A DNA stretch of 64,000 nucleotides from Rhabditophanes sp. KR3021 (Eukaryota; Nematoda; Chromadorea; Rhabditida; Alloionematidae). The translations under genes were made by a program, and so were the position numbers. Every line of letters starts with the position of its first letter. Positions within the stretch are counted from its first letter, which is position 1. Positions 22,511-34,751 of this stretch are shown piece by piece. The notes beneath the pieces are model-generated. The model was not told where the DNA came from, made no database searches, and saw only the letters and a program-made list of their open reading frames with translations. The DNA lies in assembly GCA_963281155.1 (NCBI GenBank), contig CAUJLY010000003.1, forward strand, positions 7,458,197 to 7,522,196, given 5' to 3'.

Positions 22511-23567
22511 TTATTCCCAATCTAGAGGGATGCTTTCGTGCAACATAGCTGACTTGATTTCACAACCCTGGAATAAGTGAATTTGTTAAAGTTAATGAAA
22601 GGCAAAACTTACAACCAAATGAATAAGCTTTTCATGAAGGGCAATTCGTTTGTGTTCCTTTTTGTCATGCAGAAGTCTGAAAAATTCAAACAAAATGGGA
22701 GGAATATGATAGCCGTCAACATTGAGTTGGTACAAATTTAAGTTTTCTTTCATTTGGTTGACTTGGTGCTTGTCTGAAATGTGGTACCAAGGTAAAGTTC
22801 CTGAAAAGTTCTCCAAACTAATATAGAAAGCTGACCACAAGTCATCAATAAAGGTGGGTAATGCATTTGGCTTTTGACTATTAACGGAAGAGTAACAAAG
22901 AGTTCCGACAGTCTTCCCCTCAAGATGATCATGGTATGGCTTTGATGAAGAAGAGTCTTGCGAAACAAGGCCGAAATCAATTAAAATGAGTGATCTATCA
23001 TTGATGCTATCCGAACTAAAATTTGAAACAAAATTAGCGGGTTTCAGATCTCTGTGAACGATGTTGCAATAATTCAAAGCTAACAAAGCTAACAAAGACT
23101 CTCTCAAAATGTAATAACATGTCCAATTAGTAAATCTTTTGATAGGAGTCATCTTTTTCAAATCATACAAATCAGGTCCAAACAATGGCATGACATAAAA
23201 TGTTCCATTACTAAGACATCCTCGATCTAACAAATGAGGAATATACTTTGCTAGATGACTTGCCCTTGCATCCATACGCAAAGTCGTATTAATAGACAAA
23301 ATATGATGAGCTTCATTAACTAACAACTTCAACTAAAAAGAAATTGATGTTAAATGCAAATGTTTATAAACGTACATTAGCTTGGTCAAATTCCATCTTC
23401 ATGGCAGCAATCATCCCCGTAGACACGTTCACAACTTTGAATATACTGCCAAAAGTGCCCTTATTAATATAACCTATGTAATCCCATACAGCTGGAGCCA
23501 AACAAGTAGGACTCGGAGGCAAAGATGGCATTGGACAATGCATGTAATTACTAGTAACCTGATACAT
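22511..23567 (-). CDS. casein kinase 1 / TTBK-like protein kinase
   Basis: Three exons (23376-23567, 22613-23332, 22511-22567) with introns of about 43-45 bases give 322 residues. Kinase landmarks in order: glycine loop NKGTFGSIFKV, catalytic lysine in AAMKME, HRDLKPANF, DFG in LIDFGLV, a CK1-type GTLCYSSVNSQ after the activation segment, and the terminal LDWE usual in nematode members. The small last exon is needed to reach that end. CK1/TTBK kinases are a large expanded group in nematodes, many germline-expressed. All catalytic residues are present, so it should be active. The start could be 23567 or a nearby downstream ATG. Confidence 0.85.
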
Positions 23568-24368
23568 ATCGCAAAGAAGAATAAAGATTTGACTGATGTT
23601 AAAATGAATGAAGTAACTCTGTTAAATAGCACAATTTTTCGCCTACCAAAATACGATGTCTATTCAAATTACTGGTAATGATGATTTGGCCGTTTTTTGT
23701 TGTGGGTTCAAAGGATCAATTTTGGAATCGGGTATGGCTTGGGGGTAATCAAAGACCTACCGGCGTAGAATAATGATTTCTCATCGATATTGAAATTAAA
23801 GATCGTCTAAAACTTTGGACAATCTATGTAATATTGCTTGATTCGTTGATTTCGAGGGTATTTTTAAGATTATCGTGGTTTTGGTTCTTTTATTAATAAA
23901 CTTAAGTTATGCAAATTAAATTTATTAACTTTTTTGAAATGATGGTGTTAGCTGCTTCTGTTTATGAAATAATTTTATTGGAACGTAATATCCTACCAAT
24001 GTTATATGCATTTTTCCACATGGGAAAGTTTTCTAAAATATTAAGCATTGTATGTCAAAATCAGCTGTTTTTTATCAGGGCTCCCATTTTTCAAAATCAC
24101 TCAATCTGATAGTGAAGATAATCAAATTATGTTTATTTGGCGTCGAATTTAAAAATGATAGCTATAGTCACGATTGGTGATCATATGTGATATTAAACTT
24201 TTAAAAAATCTTAAGTTATAGTGATATCATATATAGAGAATCCCTGGTTTTTTACACATTGTATGTTAATGTTACTGACTGATAAAAGAATACATTGGCC
24301 ATTATTCACCGAGAAAGGTAAGTTAATTATATTTGATTATTTAGCTATTTCTTTCAGATTCTATCTAA
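23568..24368. other. intergenic
   Basis: About 800 bases between the kinase and the degenerate relic downstream. Short frames at 23909-24109 have no coding character. Nothing identified. Confidence 0.5.
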
Positions 24369-25303
24369 ATGGAAAATAAAATTGTGAACATTCCTGGGAC
24401 AGCATACAAATGTCCTTCAAGGTGTAAAACTACGCAACAGGCACCGCTTACTACAAAACTCTCCTTAAACACAGGACGATGAAAGCAGTTACATCGCAGA
24501 AATACGTAAACAAAAGGAAAAGATCAAAAGTATGGAGAAGGCGATGGTGAGGGAGAAGTTATTGTTGAGACACCCCAACAACGTCTAATGCTACCAAGAC
24601 AACAACATTTTCTCCTCGTAAATGTATCCGCCTTCGAACTCCATCAGTCCGCTCAAACCCTGTCAGTCTTGGTACTTAGAAACCATCTCAGAAGAAAGCA
24701 ACTCCCAAAGAACGTTCTACCATCTGCTCCTAAAATTACCACTTTCACTCAGAGTATACAAGATTTGTTGAAAAATTTTGAAGGTCTGGCGATCTGAAAT
24801 ACTTTAAATCGTGCCTACAAATCTATTCCAAAGAGAATTGTTCAAGAAGTGCAAATTAGAAAAGATCCTGTGAAAAGAAAGTGTGACGGTTTATTCAATT
24901 GAATATATGATTAATTCCGGTGCTGACGATGAAAGTATGAATCTGTTGAAGAGTTGTGGACTGGAAAGTTTATCGGGAGCGTGTGATTTATTTGGTAGTC
25001 ACGAACCAAATGAAGTAAATACGTCGGCTGTAAAAGATGATTTGAAAAGATGTTTAGAAAAGATATTGTGCTGGCCTACGAACCTACAAAAACAGTTTCT
25101 CCACCGATCAAAACTACAACTCCTTACCCTCGAACTCTAAACCTCTGGTAAAAGCCAAACTTTGATTCAACAATCACCGGTTCTTGGGCAAAGAATATGA
25201 AACAAATCGTTGCCGAAAAAGATGTATCCAAGGTAAAATAAAAAGAAGAAATCCAAAGAAAATGTGACTTGATGAAAGCACAAGCCTTAGAAAGAAATAA
25301 TTA
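24369..25303 (+). pseudogene. degenerate coding relic, Lys/Ser/Thr/Pro-rich protein
   Basis: Coding-like pieces follow each other in changing frames. From ATG at 24369: a short piece, then SSYIAEIRKQKEKIKSMEK, a basic stretch (SPRKCIRLRTPSVRSNP), APKITTFTQSIQDLLKNF, an acidic part (24895-25060), then TVSPPIKTTTPYPRTLNLW. In-frame TAA codons follow, with more sequence such as SWAKNMKQIVAEKD up to 25303. Composition suggests a basic, disordered, possibly cytoskeletal or chromosomal protein, but I recognise no family. No single frame is long. Confidence 0.4.
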
Positions 25304-25384
25304 ACTGGATCTCTTAATACTAATTAATTGTTTTTTAATTTAACGAGATTGCCTTAAACCAATTTAGCTGCCTATATAATAAAG

Positions 25385-25541
25385 TTTTTTAATATGTTCT
25401 TGTACTTGAATTCTTTTTTAATATATCAATTCTTGTGTTTAAATCCATTTTTAATATATTCGTGTGTCTAATTCATTTAATATGTTCATGTATTTAAATT
25501 TATTTTTAATATGTTCCTGGGTTTAAATTTGTTTTTAATAG
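25385..25541. repeat. degenerate minisatellite, about five units
   Basis: Roughly 27-33 base units each start with TTTTTAATAT and continue with a TTC-TG-TTTAAAT pattern. About five imperfect copies run head to tail upstream of POLK. Units differ by substitutions and short indels. Confidence 0.7.
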
Positions 25542-25648
25542 GTAGGTAAATGTTGTCAAGTGATTTTGTACCAATTCTTGTCGCTTCAGGATATATGACC
25601 AGCGCTAATTTAGTAATTTTTCAAGTGTCACCATAAAAGTTATAAGTT

Positions 25649-27567
25649 ATGGTGTCGGATTATTCTGGGAATAAAGCAGGATTTAAGGGTTTAGACAAGG
25701 TAAGATTAACGTTTAATTTACTAATTTATAGTTATTAAAGGAAAAAATTGCTAGAATTATCGCAGAAAGCTCTACAGCAAAATGGAAAGCTCACATAAGA
25801 GAGAGCGAGGAAAAGTTAGAAGCTAGAGTGTGTGAATTAAAGAAGGAAATCGCAATGCTCAGCGATGGTCAAGTTAGGAAAGCTGAAAATGATATGGATG
25901 AGTTGATAGCAGAGTTAGAAGGTGAAAGAATCATGGATAATGTGTTTGTTCATATTGATATGGATGCGTTTTATGCTGCTGTTGAAATGCGTGATGATCC
26001 AAAGCTCAGATCTGTTCCTATGGCCGTTGGAGATACATCGATGTTATGTACGAGTAATTATCATGCTAGAAAGTTCGGAGTCAGATCAGGCATGCCCGGG
26101 TATATTGCCCTAAAGCTTTGTCCTCAACTAAAAATGGTTGGAGTAAACTTCACTAAATACAGGAAAGCTAGTAAAGAGGTTCAGGAGGTGTTTGATGAAT
26201 ATGATGAGAATTTAGCAATGGGTTCACTTGATGAAGCTTATATGAACATTACAAATCATGTTCGATCAAGAGATGGGCCTAGGACATTTGATAGAATCAG
26301 GTACAAAGGTGATTGTGTTTGTCGATTTCCACTAGTCAGTGAGAATGATCCGATTGGGAACACAGTTCCAAGTGAAGCAAGTGAGGAGTGTTCTAAATGC
26401 AAAAAGACAAGAATTGCAGTTTCAGACCAATTAACCTTTGGAAGAAGTGATGGAGATATCGTTAACGAAATAAGATTCAGAGTTGAACAAAAAACAGGCC
26501 TTACATGTAGTGCCGGAATAGCTGCTAATTGGATGCTTGCTAAAATTTGTTCAGACCTAAACAAACCTAATGGACAATATTTACTCGAACGCGACTATGC
26601 AACTATCACTAACTTTGTTCAGGAACTGGAAGTTCGTAAAGTCTCAGGAATCGGGCCAGCAACTGAAGGAACCTTAAAAGGTATTGGTATTAAAAAATGC
26701 AGAGACTTCATTAAGCAAAGAGGAATCTTGAGATTGACTTTCAGTGCAATCAGTTACAATTGGTTTATGCGAGTTGGACTAGGAATCGGAAATGGCGCCT
26801 GTATGGTGAATGAAAAGCAAAGACAGAAAAACATCAGCAATGAAACTTCTTTCAGCCCAACAAAAGATCCAGAAACTTGTATGGAAATCCTTAGACGATT
26901 GTGTAAAGAATTGGCGGAAACTATCAAAAGCAATCAGATTGTTGGAGGGAAAACATTGTCATTGACCTTAAGAAAATCTACCTTTGAGAGAATGACTAGA
27001 AGCAAGCAGAATGTGTATCTTATTTCAACTTCAAACCAAATGTTCAATATAGCTAGTCAGCTGTTGTTTAAGGAATTGGAGGATGGAAGGAATGAATTTA
27101 GATTGTTCGGGGTTGGGTTGAGTAAACTTCAATTTTCGGATGAAGATAATAAACCCGTAAATGCTGCCACAACAACTATGCTTGATACTTATTTTAAACA
27201 AGGTCGTATTGAAAATAATCTAAATCAACCGGAGACCTATTACGACGGAGAAATTTCCATTACTAAGATTGAAAACAGACGAACCAAAGAAAGGGTTGAA
27301 GTAGTTAGTAACGAAAATGTTACAAAGCCTAAGGTAACTGACAAAAAGCACAATAAGCCTATAATACGTGGAGCTATGGACAGATTTGTTCAAAAAGACA
27401 TGCCCATAAAATGCGCCGGTGTAAGAAATCAAACCAGCCTTGACTCCTTCGTGACTACTTTAAATAAAAGAAAATCAGAACCTGAACTAATTATCATTAT
27501 CGATGATGATAAAGATGAAGTTGAAGGTCTCACTATATCAACTTCCAAGAAAGCAAAATTATGTTGA
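25649..27567 (+). CDS. polk: DNA polymerase kappa (Y-family translesion polymerase)
   Basis: ATG at 25649. A 17-codon exon 1 and a 32-base intron (25700-25731) join in phase 0 to a long exon 2; total 628 residues. The N-terminus has the kappa-type helical clasp (GLDKLLKEKIARII). The catalytic core is intact: HIDMDAFYAAVEMRD, TSNYHARKFGVRSGMPG, SLDEAY, GLTCSAGIAANWMLAKICSDLNKPNGQ. Kappa homologues extend mismatched or lesion-bearing primer ends. The tail lacks the UBZ zinc fingers of vertebrate Pol kappa but has PIP-box-like MLDTYF and QTSLDSF, suggesting PCNA binding. The enzyme part is complete and unbroken. Confidence 0.95.
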
Positions 27568-28140
27568 GCAGATCAATGTATTTTAATCATTTTAATTGTA
27601 CTTTTAAATTTAAAATAAATTTGAATTTTTAATTTGTTTTTCATTGATGTGTAAAAAATAAAATTGGTTGGTGGCATTTTATCAAGTTCAAATAGTAAAA
27701 CTACAATACTTATATTATTATTTTGAAGGAGTACATACATCAAAACAATCATAAAGATATTTATAAAAATCATGCATAGCTGAAAGCCTAACCAATTGGA
27801 GAAATTTTAATTTTGTATTTAGTATACTATGATTGTTGCAACATTTCGCATATAATATTATTCATCACCAATAAAACAAATTTGCTGAAATTACCTAACG
27901 GTAGTCGTTTTTGGCCACCTATTCTTTTTTACAAGCAATCTAGGACATTCTCACCATTGTTCTTGTCAAAGATCATTATATCAGTAAGAACAATACATAA
28001 CATATTACATACAAGTTATCATGTTCAAAGAAAATGATTATATTTGATAATTATTTTATTTTTATAAAAGAAAGGTTGAATGTTATTTATAATATAAAAC
28101 TTTAAGCAGGTTCGTCAATCTAAAAGTACACTATTGAACG
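27568..28140. other. intergenic between POLK and the MARCH-type gene
   Basis: AT-rich. AATAAA at about 27657 could serve POLK on the plus strand. The MARCH-type gene ends at 28141 from the other side (convergent). No further gene seen. Confidence 0.5.
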
Positions 28141-29054
28141 TTATACGACTTGGCTCTCAATTCTGTTTTTGAAATATCCAATGTTTATGCCACTTCTGCA
28201 TATATCATCTTTTGGTCGTTTAACACCACTAAGCTCTCTCTTGCTATTTCTTGCGATGGAAGACAGTTTTTTTATCCATTTGAGATGCCTTTGCATTCTG
28301 GAACCACTGCCATACAATGAATCATTTCTATTAGAATCAACGATTACATACCTCTACAAAAAGATAATAAAATAATTTGATTGTTTAACTTACCGCATTA
28401 AATCTAAGAAAATGAAAATATCCTTTGCCTATATGGCATATCATAAATATAAGGTAAGCAAAAAATGATAACAACAGCAAAATAATAAACATTGATGGAG
28501 TTTTGATGCAAAATTCATAAATAAAGGACATTTTCTCAAACTTGTTTCTGTCATGTTCGTATATGAAAGGTATTAACGTAAAGCACAAGTAAAAAACAAT
28601 CAGATTCGATGTAATGAAAATTAAAGTAGCAAATAGTATAGTATTGACATCTATTTTTGTATTCTCATCTTTAAAGTATCTATACAAGTTTGGGAAGTAG
28701 CTGAAAATGAATAAATAGAATGATTTTAAATTACGATGAAACATACATTTTGAATTTATAAGGCGTGTTGCAAATTTCACAAGTTAGAGGTTGATTACAT
28801 GCCGACGATTTGACCCATTCTTCAATGCAATATCTATGATAGAGACCAGACGTGCCACTACACTCACAAGCATTTATCAATCTTGACCCATTTTTGTTGG
28901 CTTCTCCAAAGGGTCCCGATTCCTCGTCATAATAACAAATACGACATACACCTTGCGACAAGTCATTTGTATTAAGATCCAAATCAGCTTTTTCCTATAA
29001 ATCGTATTAATTAACTTACAACTAACTCACCAAACTTACGTTATGTTTCATCAT
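28141..29054 (-). CDS. MARCH-type membrane RING-CH E3 ubiquitin ligase
   Basis: Four exons, inferred from phase: 29040-29054 (MMKHN), about 28735-28994, about 28403-28690 and 28141 to about 28365, with introns of roughly 40-50 bases. The RING-CH (C4HC3) domain is near the N-terminus: CRICYYDEES, INACECSGTSGLYHRYCIEEW, then CEICNTPYKF. Two membrane helices follow (ILFATLIFITSNLIVFYL and SMFIILLLLSFFAYLIFMI), then a basic tail of about 70 residues. This layout is that of MARCH proteins, which ubiquitinate membrane proteins in the endomembrane system. All zinc ligands appear present. Confidence 0.85.
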
Positions 29055-30415
29055 TTCTTTATAAATATATAAAAGTTTAGTTGTTAGTTGGTATGTAATG
29101 AATGCACTATGGTCATAGAAAAGACTATCCAAATATCTCCAAATCTATTTGAGACAAACGATGATCATGATATCCGAGTTTATTCTGATTTAATCGAGAT
29201 ATAAACTTTTTACTATAAAAACAAAGAGTATAAAATTCTTAATTTTGATTTTTCCGTGTTCATTTTATCACAAGTATGAGTTCCGAGGGATACTCTAGGA
29301 ACGTACTTTTGCTTTTTTTGTAGATACTTATAACGAAGTGAATTGAAGTATTATCTAAATGATATTTTTCAAACTTTAAAAGAGTATGCAAAAATTTCTT
29401 AAAGGGATTTTCATTTGAACTTACAAATACATTCATCATCTATTCTCAAAAGGGTTTTATTTTTTATACGTTGCGGATATTTAGTAAATTTTAACACATG
29501 GTTAATGTATCGTCTGCTGAATTGTATAAATGTTCCGATGACGTTCCAAATAAAAAAGTGAAGTGCAAGCACTGTTTTATAGAAATAGACACAGATGATG
29601 GTTGAGAAGTTAGTAAATGTTTTAGATTCTAAGATAAATGCAGTTTCTGAAAGAAGATTAACAGGAAATGTTTTAGGTGTTGTAAATGAAGCAAAATAAC
29701 ACGTTTCTCCAAATTTCAGCTTGTCTTTGGATTTATCGAGTTCCTACACATGTGAATTTCCAGATCATTTTACCACATTTACTATCTTTTAAACAGTGAT
29801 GGGTACTTTTGTTCATTTTGGTCATTTTAGTCAGATGGGATATGAACCTGATAATTTTGTTCAATTCATTACATTTTTTGCTTATGCCCATCACTGTTCA
29901 TTATACTTGATAATTTGAGTTTGTTTCTTCAGTTGAGGAGCTTTAATTACTAATTCCACTTTGTTACCAGTGTCTTTGATGACAGAAACGGCCGTTGGTC
30001 CTTGCTGAGATACTTCTTCGGACATATTGTGGTATTTACTATAACTAGTTTGAAAAAGATAAAGCTACATGCAACTTATTGGAAAGATGTTGTTGCTAGA
30101 TACCATTTATTACAAATTTGATTTAAAAAGATATTTGACTTTAAATAAATACATCCAAACGAAATGGAAACTTTAGTTAAATAATTCTTGATTAAACTTT
30201 TCTAATTCTTAACGATGCATTATTTTAATTTGCATCATTACCTCATAATTGACTCCTCTCCGAGGTAAAAAATCCTGCAACGACACCTGTGTAAACAAGA
30301 TTCAAACTCATCAAAAAAAAGTTTCGTTAACAAGATCACTGCTTTTTAGGCATACCATTGTAATTACAAGTGTAATTACGCTTATATCATAATACTTATA
30401 TCCAAACCACGCACA
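29055..30415. other. intergenic with tiny coding-like scraps
   Basis: Besides the 44-residue minus frame at 29891-30025, a plus-strand scrap from about 29501 reads a possible zinc-knuckle piece (NKKVKCKHCFIEID), followed in another frame by a short helical stretch. These may be relics. The last 200 bases are the likely promoter of the APC6 gene. Confidence 0.4.
29891..30025 (-). CDS. very short ORF, possible micro-gene or exon
   Basis: 44 codons from ATG at 30025, starting MSEEVSQQGPTAVSVIKD and continuing with VELVIKAPQLKK. The composition is well balanced and protein-like, unlike the flanking AT-rich DNA. It could be a first exon whose downstream partner I did not find, a micropeptide, or a relic. 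Confidence 0.3.
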   Translation of the reverse strand: MSEEVSQQGPTAVSVIKDTGNKVELVIKAPQLKKQTQIIKYNEQ

Positions 30416-32517
30416 ATGGGAAGGGGTTTCAAGAGAAAACAAGGCAAACGGCTTTCAAGCCCCACAATTACTTCACCAACTAGCGAGCCAAATCCAAAGT
30501 AAGTTCGTCATCGTTTAATTCTTTAAACTGCTATATTCAAATTAGAAAGCGCAAGAGAAACGTTTCTACACAAAGAGAAGACTCATTTGCTGCCTGTCGA
30601 CCGGTCGAGCCAGAGTTGGCTATTTTTGATGATAAGATCGCTTTATGTTTAAGGAATGATCAGAAGAAAAATGCCATTTTTTGGGCTGATAAAAAGTTGA
30701 CCTATATCAAGAAGGGCAACAGTCATACTGTTGGGACTACATCAAGAAAGCTTTCTTTCGTGGCGATTGTCGATTATTTAAAAGTGTTGACCGCTACTCA
30801 GGCATGGTCTAAGGTGACTGATTTTGTCCAGGCCGAGGATTGCATTTTTGCTCATGTTTGTGTCACATTCCACTATGTCAATTCGCTGTGGCAACAAGAG
30901 TTGTACCATCAAATTGTTCAGCTTCCTATGAGTTTAATCAATGGATGGGAGGGTGTTCCATTCGTTCAACCACAAGACCACCAATTGAAGTATTCAAGAA
31001 GTAGTTACTATGCTAGTGGAAGTGACAAGCATACTTTAGATTTGGTAGATATTGAAAATAAAGTTGAGAGTGCGTTGTTGTTGATTATGGGCAAGACCTA
31101 TCTTAGAGTTTGTAATAGAGTTGCCGCTACGGCTGCTTTGGAGAATTGCATTATTCAAGACCCGGCTTGTTTCGAGGCATGGAGTCTTGTCTTGAGTAAC
31201 CATCTTTTGAAGAAATCGGTTATCGAGGAATTCTTGAGGCAATTAAGTGAAGAACCTAATGAACTGTTTGACATTGTCAAACTTTATGTGGAAGCATACA
31301 TCGACGTGAAGGAAGAATGTGTTACTAGGCAAAATTCAGTAGAAGTTGTTGGAAGCAGGTTATGCAGTTCGACTAGCTCAAGAAAAAACAATGACGATGT
31401 TGCAAGCCCTTCAAGTGCCCGCATGAGAACCCGCTCCCAAAACAAAAGCCAAGCTGATACTTGTCTCGATCAAGAAATCATCGCCTATCGTATCAACGAA
31501 ATGAAGGTTCAAAAGGAGAGACTAAAAATGGAACTGGAGGAGGACATTGACATGCGATCACTAGCAGCTCTGAAGCACTTCAATTCTGGAGATAGCCACC
31601 AAGCCCTCACAATCACCGAGGATTTATTTAAAAAATACGGTTCCGGAACTAACTTGTTCTATCTTCATCTGGCAATTTTGACTCACCTCAAGAAAAGTAG
31701 TCTGCTCTATGAAATAGCTCATGACTTAGTTGATAAAAGCCCTGAAAACGAATTAGCATGGTATGCAGTGGGCTGTTACTACTTGACCATCGAGAATTGG
31801 TTTGCAGCCAAGAACTTCTTTCACAAAGCAATTCAGATAAACTCCAATTTCGGAGCAGCATGGATTGCAATGGGTCACGCAAATTCTCTTAGCGGTGAGC
31901 ATGGCCAATCTTTAAATTGCTACTCAAAGGCACATAAACTGTTAGAAAATTGTTTTGAACCTGTGATGTATATTGGCATTGAACATATGAAGACTAATAA
32001 CATTACCTTGGCAGAGGCTTTCCTAAAAGACTCCTTGAAATTGTCGCTTAATGATGTGAATGTTTTGATGGAGTTGGGTGCTTTGTATTATGGGAAATCA
32101 GAATTTGAGAAATGTGAAGAGTATTGGATGAAAGCGTTTAATTTTGGTGCAGGATTCAATCAAGATAAAATGTTAAGTTATAACCAAATTGAGAATGTAT
32201 TCAAATCAAGAAACTTCCCTTTGAAATGGTCAATCTTGTTAAACAACTTGGGAATGGTAAATAGGAAGCTAAAAAAATGGAAACGAGCTCTTCTGTTCCA
32301 CTACAAAGCGATGTCGATTGATCGCAAGGATTCCCACAATTTGATTTCAGCGGCGATGTGCCATGGTGCTCTTAAGAATTACGAGTTGTCTTTGCAAGCT
32401 TTCAATGAAGCTGCAACTATGACCGATGATGGGGGAACACAAGATATACTGTCACATTCTCTCGATATCATTTTAACTGTTTATGCTAAATACACATCAA
32501 AATCTTTAAAACTTTAA
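30416..32517 (+). CDS. CDC16: APC/C subunit 6 (CDC16), TPR protein
   Basis: ATG at 30416. Exon 1 (30416-30498) encodes a basic N-terminus; a 47-base intron leads to exon 2 (30546-32517), 684 residues in total. The C-terminal half is a run of TPR repeats matching CDC16/APC6: HYFNSGDSHQALTITEDLF-type, WYAVGCYYLTIENWFAAKNFFHKA, AWIAMGHANS..EHGQSLNCY, MYIGIEH and LLNNLGMVNRKLKKWKRALLFH. CDC16 is a scaffold TPR subunit of the anaphase-promoting complex, a cell-cycle ubiquitin ligase. A Ser/Arg-rich insert lies near residues 270-300. The frame is intact. Confidence 0.92.
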
Positions 32518-33494
32518 TTTGCGTTAAATAAATTATTTTATATTTATACCCTTTTATTGTCTTTTCTCAAATCATACAAATATCAGTTTACTTAATAAAG
32601 TTTGCAAATTCATTTTCTTCAGACTGAGACATTAAATACACTTTGACAGATAATAAATACATCACTAAATCACCAATATCCGTCAAAGTCATTCACAAAG
32701 GGCTTCAGATTTTATAAAAAGATCAGCAACTTCTTAATATCAATTAAACTTAACTTTGAGAGTTTAAACAAGAGAGAAAGTATAAATGTCTTTATTGTGT
32801 ATAATGATAATATGAACAGTCAATAAATAATATAATAATACTTATACATAAGTTAATTAAGAGCACATTTGACTCTGGTATTAAGAATCCTTTTGGTTGT
32901 TTACCACGAATTAGTGATTGTATACATGAAATAAACCCAAATCATTTTATACAATGGAGCAGTCTTTTTGAGCAACTTGCTAATTCTACTCGTCTCATAT
33001 AGATCACATATCCAAGTGTGGTAAACTTATGATCATACTTCAAAAATGTTGAAATCCTTAGTTTATCCTACCTCAGGAAGATTATGTTCAATTTCACATG
33101 CACTGGGACATGACTAAATTTAATCAACTGCTCTTCCAATTGAGTCTGTTTTTGCTGGTGTCCCAAAGATTTGTAATAGAGACCAACACAACAAACTAAA
33201 GAACAGAAATAATTAATAACTCTTATAAATACCTCTTTTTCATATTCTGTTTAAATAGATCAAATTTGCTCCAACTCATTCAACTACACCATGTAACTGT
33301 TAGTATTTGACTAAAATCATCTGTCAAAACGAGACGTGTTCATTTGTTTGTAAAATTTGAATTTTACTCAAAAGTAATTTAAGCATCCCTCAAACTTCAT
33401 AAGTCATTTATTGAATAGTTAGTGCTTGTCAAATTCCAGTACATTTGGTTAATCATTATACTTTGCAGTATTTAACTTAATTAGAATTGTTGTA
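32518..33494. other. intergenic; possible tiny spliced gene on the minus strand
   Basis: AATAAA for APC6 lies just past its stop. On the minus strand, 33279-32942 shows an ATG, two GT...AG gaps (about 37 and 46 bases) and protein-like pieces (MSWSKFDLFKQNMKK; a Gln-rich helix; FTTLGYVIYMRRVELAS), but the phases do not fit. I list this only as a candidate. Confidence 0.35.
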
Positions 33495-34674
33495 ATGACT
33501 CATAATGGTGCTAAATCGTCTTTAGAAAGGAAAGGTATTTATTGGAAAGGATACATTAACAACATTATTTAGAAATTGTCCAAGCCAGTTTACCGTTCAA
33601 AAGGTTGTATAGATGTGTCTTCTTCTAGTTACGAAAGACATAGAGTCAAAAGCCGCAAAGAATCATCAAGACGTAGATCTAGAAGTAACTTAAAGAGGAA
33701 ATGTCATTAAGACGTAGAAATGGTAAAAGTTCAAGACATCGATCTACAAGTTTGTCGAGTGGAGAGGATATACTAAGACTTAAGCATCATGAATTATCAA
33801 GAAACAAGCATCATCAAGACATAAGAATGAAAGTTTGTCAAGACATAAGAGTGAAATATTGGTAGGCGATGGAAATTACTCAAGCAAGGGAAGAATCCCC
33901 TCTTCTTCAAAAAGACAAGAAACAACTTCTAGAAAAGGAATTGAAACCAGACATAGAAAAGAAACCTCTGCTATCCGCAAAAGTAAATCGAGCCACGAAT
34001 TTAAACACAAAAGAAGTCGTAGTCCAGAAAAGCGAACTCATCGAAACAGACGTTCCCGAATCGAAAGAAGCCACCCCTGTGAAGAGACTGAATCCTCAAG
34101 AAACAAAACTAGCTCCAGATATAAAACTTACCCAAGAAGAAGAAACCCTTCAACATCTGAATCTCCTTCGAGTGGTCTTTTCTCAGAAGAAGAATCCTTC
34201 GGCACGTCAATTGGAAGTCTCGTAGATGTCTACAAAAAGAGAACAACCTCCTTTGCGGCAAAAGCATCAGTATATGAAGGAAATTACATGAAAGTAAATG
34301 CCGAAAAAGAACCCAAATTGATAGTCGTCAAAGTGGTAGATCTTCCCTCTACAGTTCAATACCAATGTTTGGCCGATTTACTAGACTATTACACTTGTGA
34401 AAAAATATGCGTCCATTACAGCAAAAACGGGAGTACTAAATGCGAAGCTGAAATTTGGGCCACAGAAAAGGGTGTTGTTGAAATCATGAATAATGCTCAC
34501 AAGTTTCATTTTCTTGGACGTCCATTGAAAATGTTTATTAATGAACCTGATTTCAAGAAGATGAAGTACATGGATGATAGAAAACATTGTGAAGGTTCAA
34601 TGCCATCAAGTCTAAACAAAGAAAAAGTTGTTCATTTGCAATCTTTTAGACGCGACGACAAGGGACGATGGTAA
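33495..34674 (+). CDS. RS-rich protein with ALY/REF-like RRM, N-terminal frame broken
   Basis: The readable frame (33835-34674) starts without an ATG. It has an Arg/Ser-rich part (KHKRSRSPEK, RNRRSRIERS), a linker, then an RRM-like fold: KLIVVKVVDLPST (RNP2-like), a strand with VHYSKNGSTKCEAEIW (RNP1 position) and FLGRPLKMFINEP, close to the ALY/REF mRNA-export adaptor pattern. Upstream, more RS sequence is spread over other frames (SRKESSRRRSRSN, then SLRRRNGKSSRHRS, then SSRHKNESLSRHKS), so two or three shifts lie between 33530 and 33820. A possible first exon with ATG at 33495 ends at GTATTT. Probable role: mRNA processing or export. Pseudogene or sequence errors cannot be told apart. Confidence 0.55.
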
Positions 34675-34751
34675 TCGTGTTTTATATAAAATTATAAAAT
34701 TGCTTCCTTATGTAATGCTTTTAATGATAAATTTATTCTTAATTATCTGTA

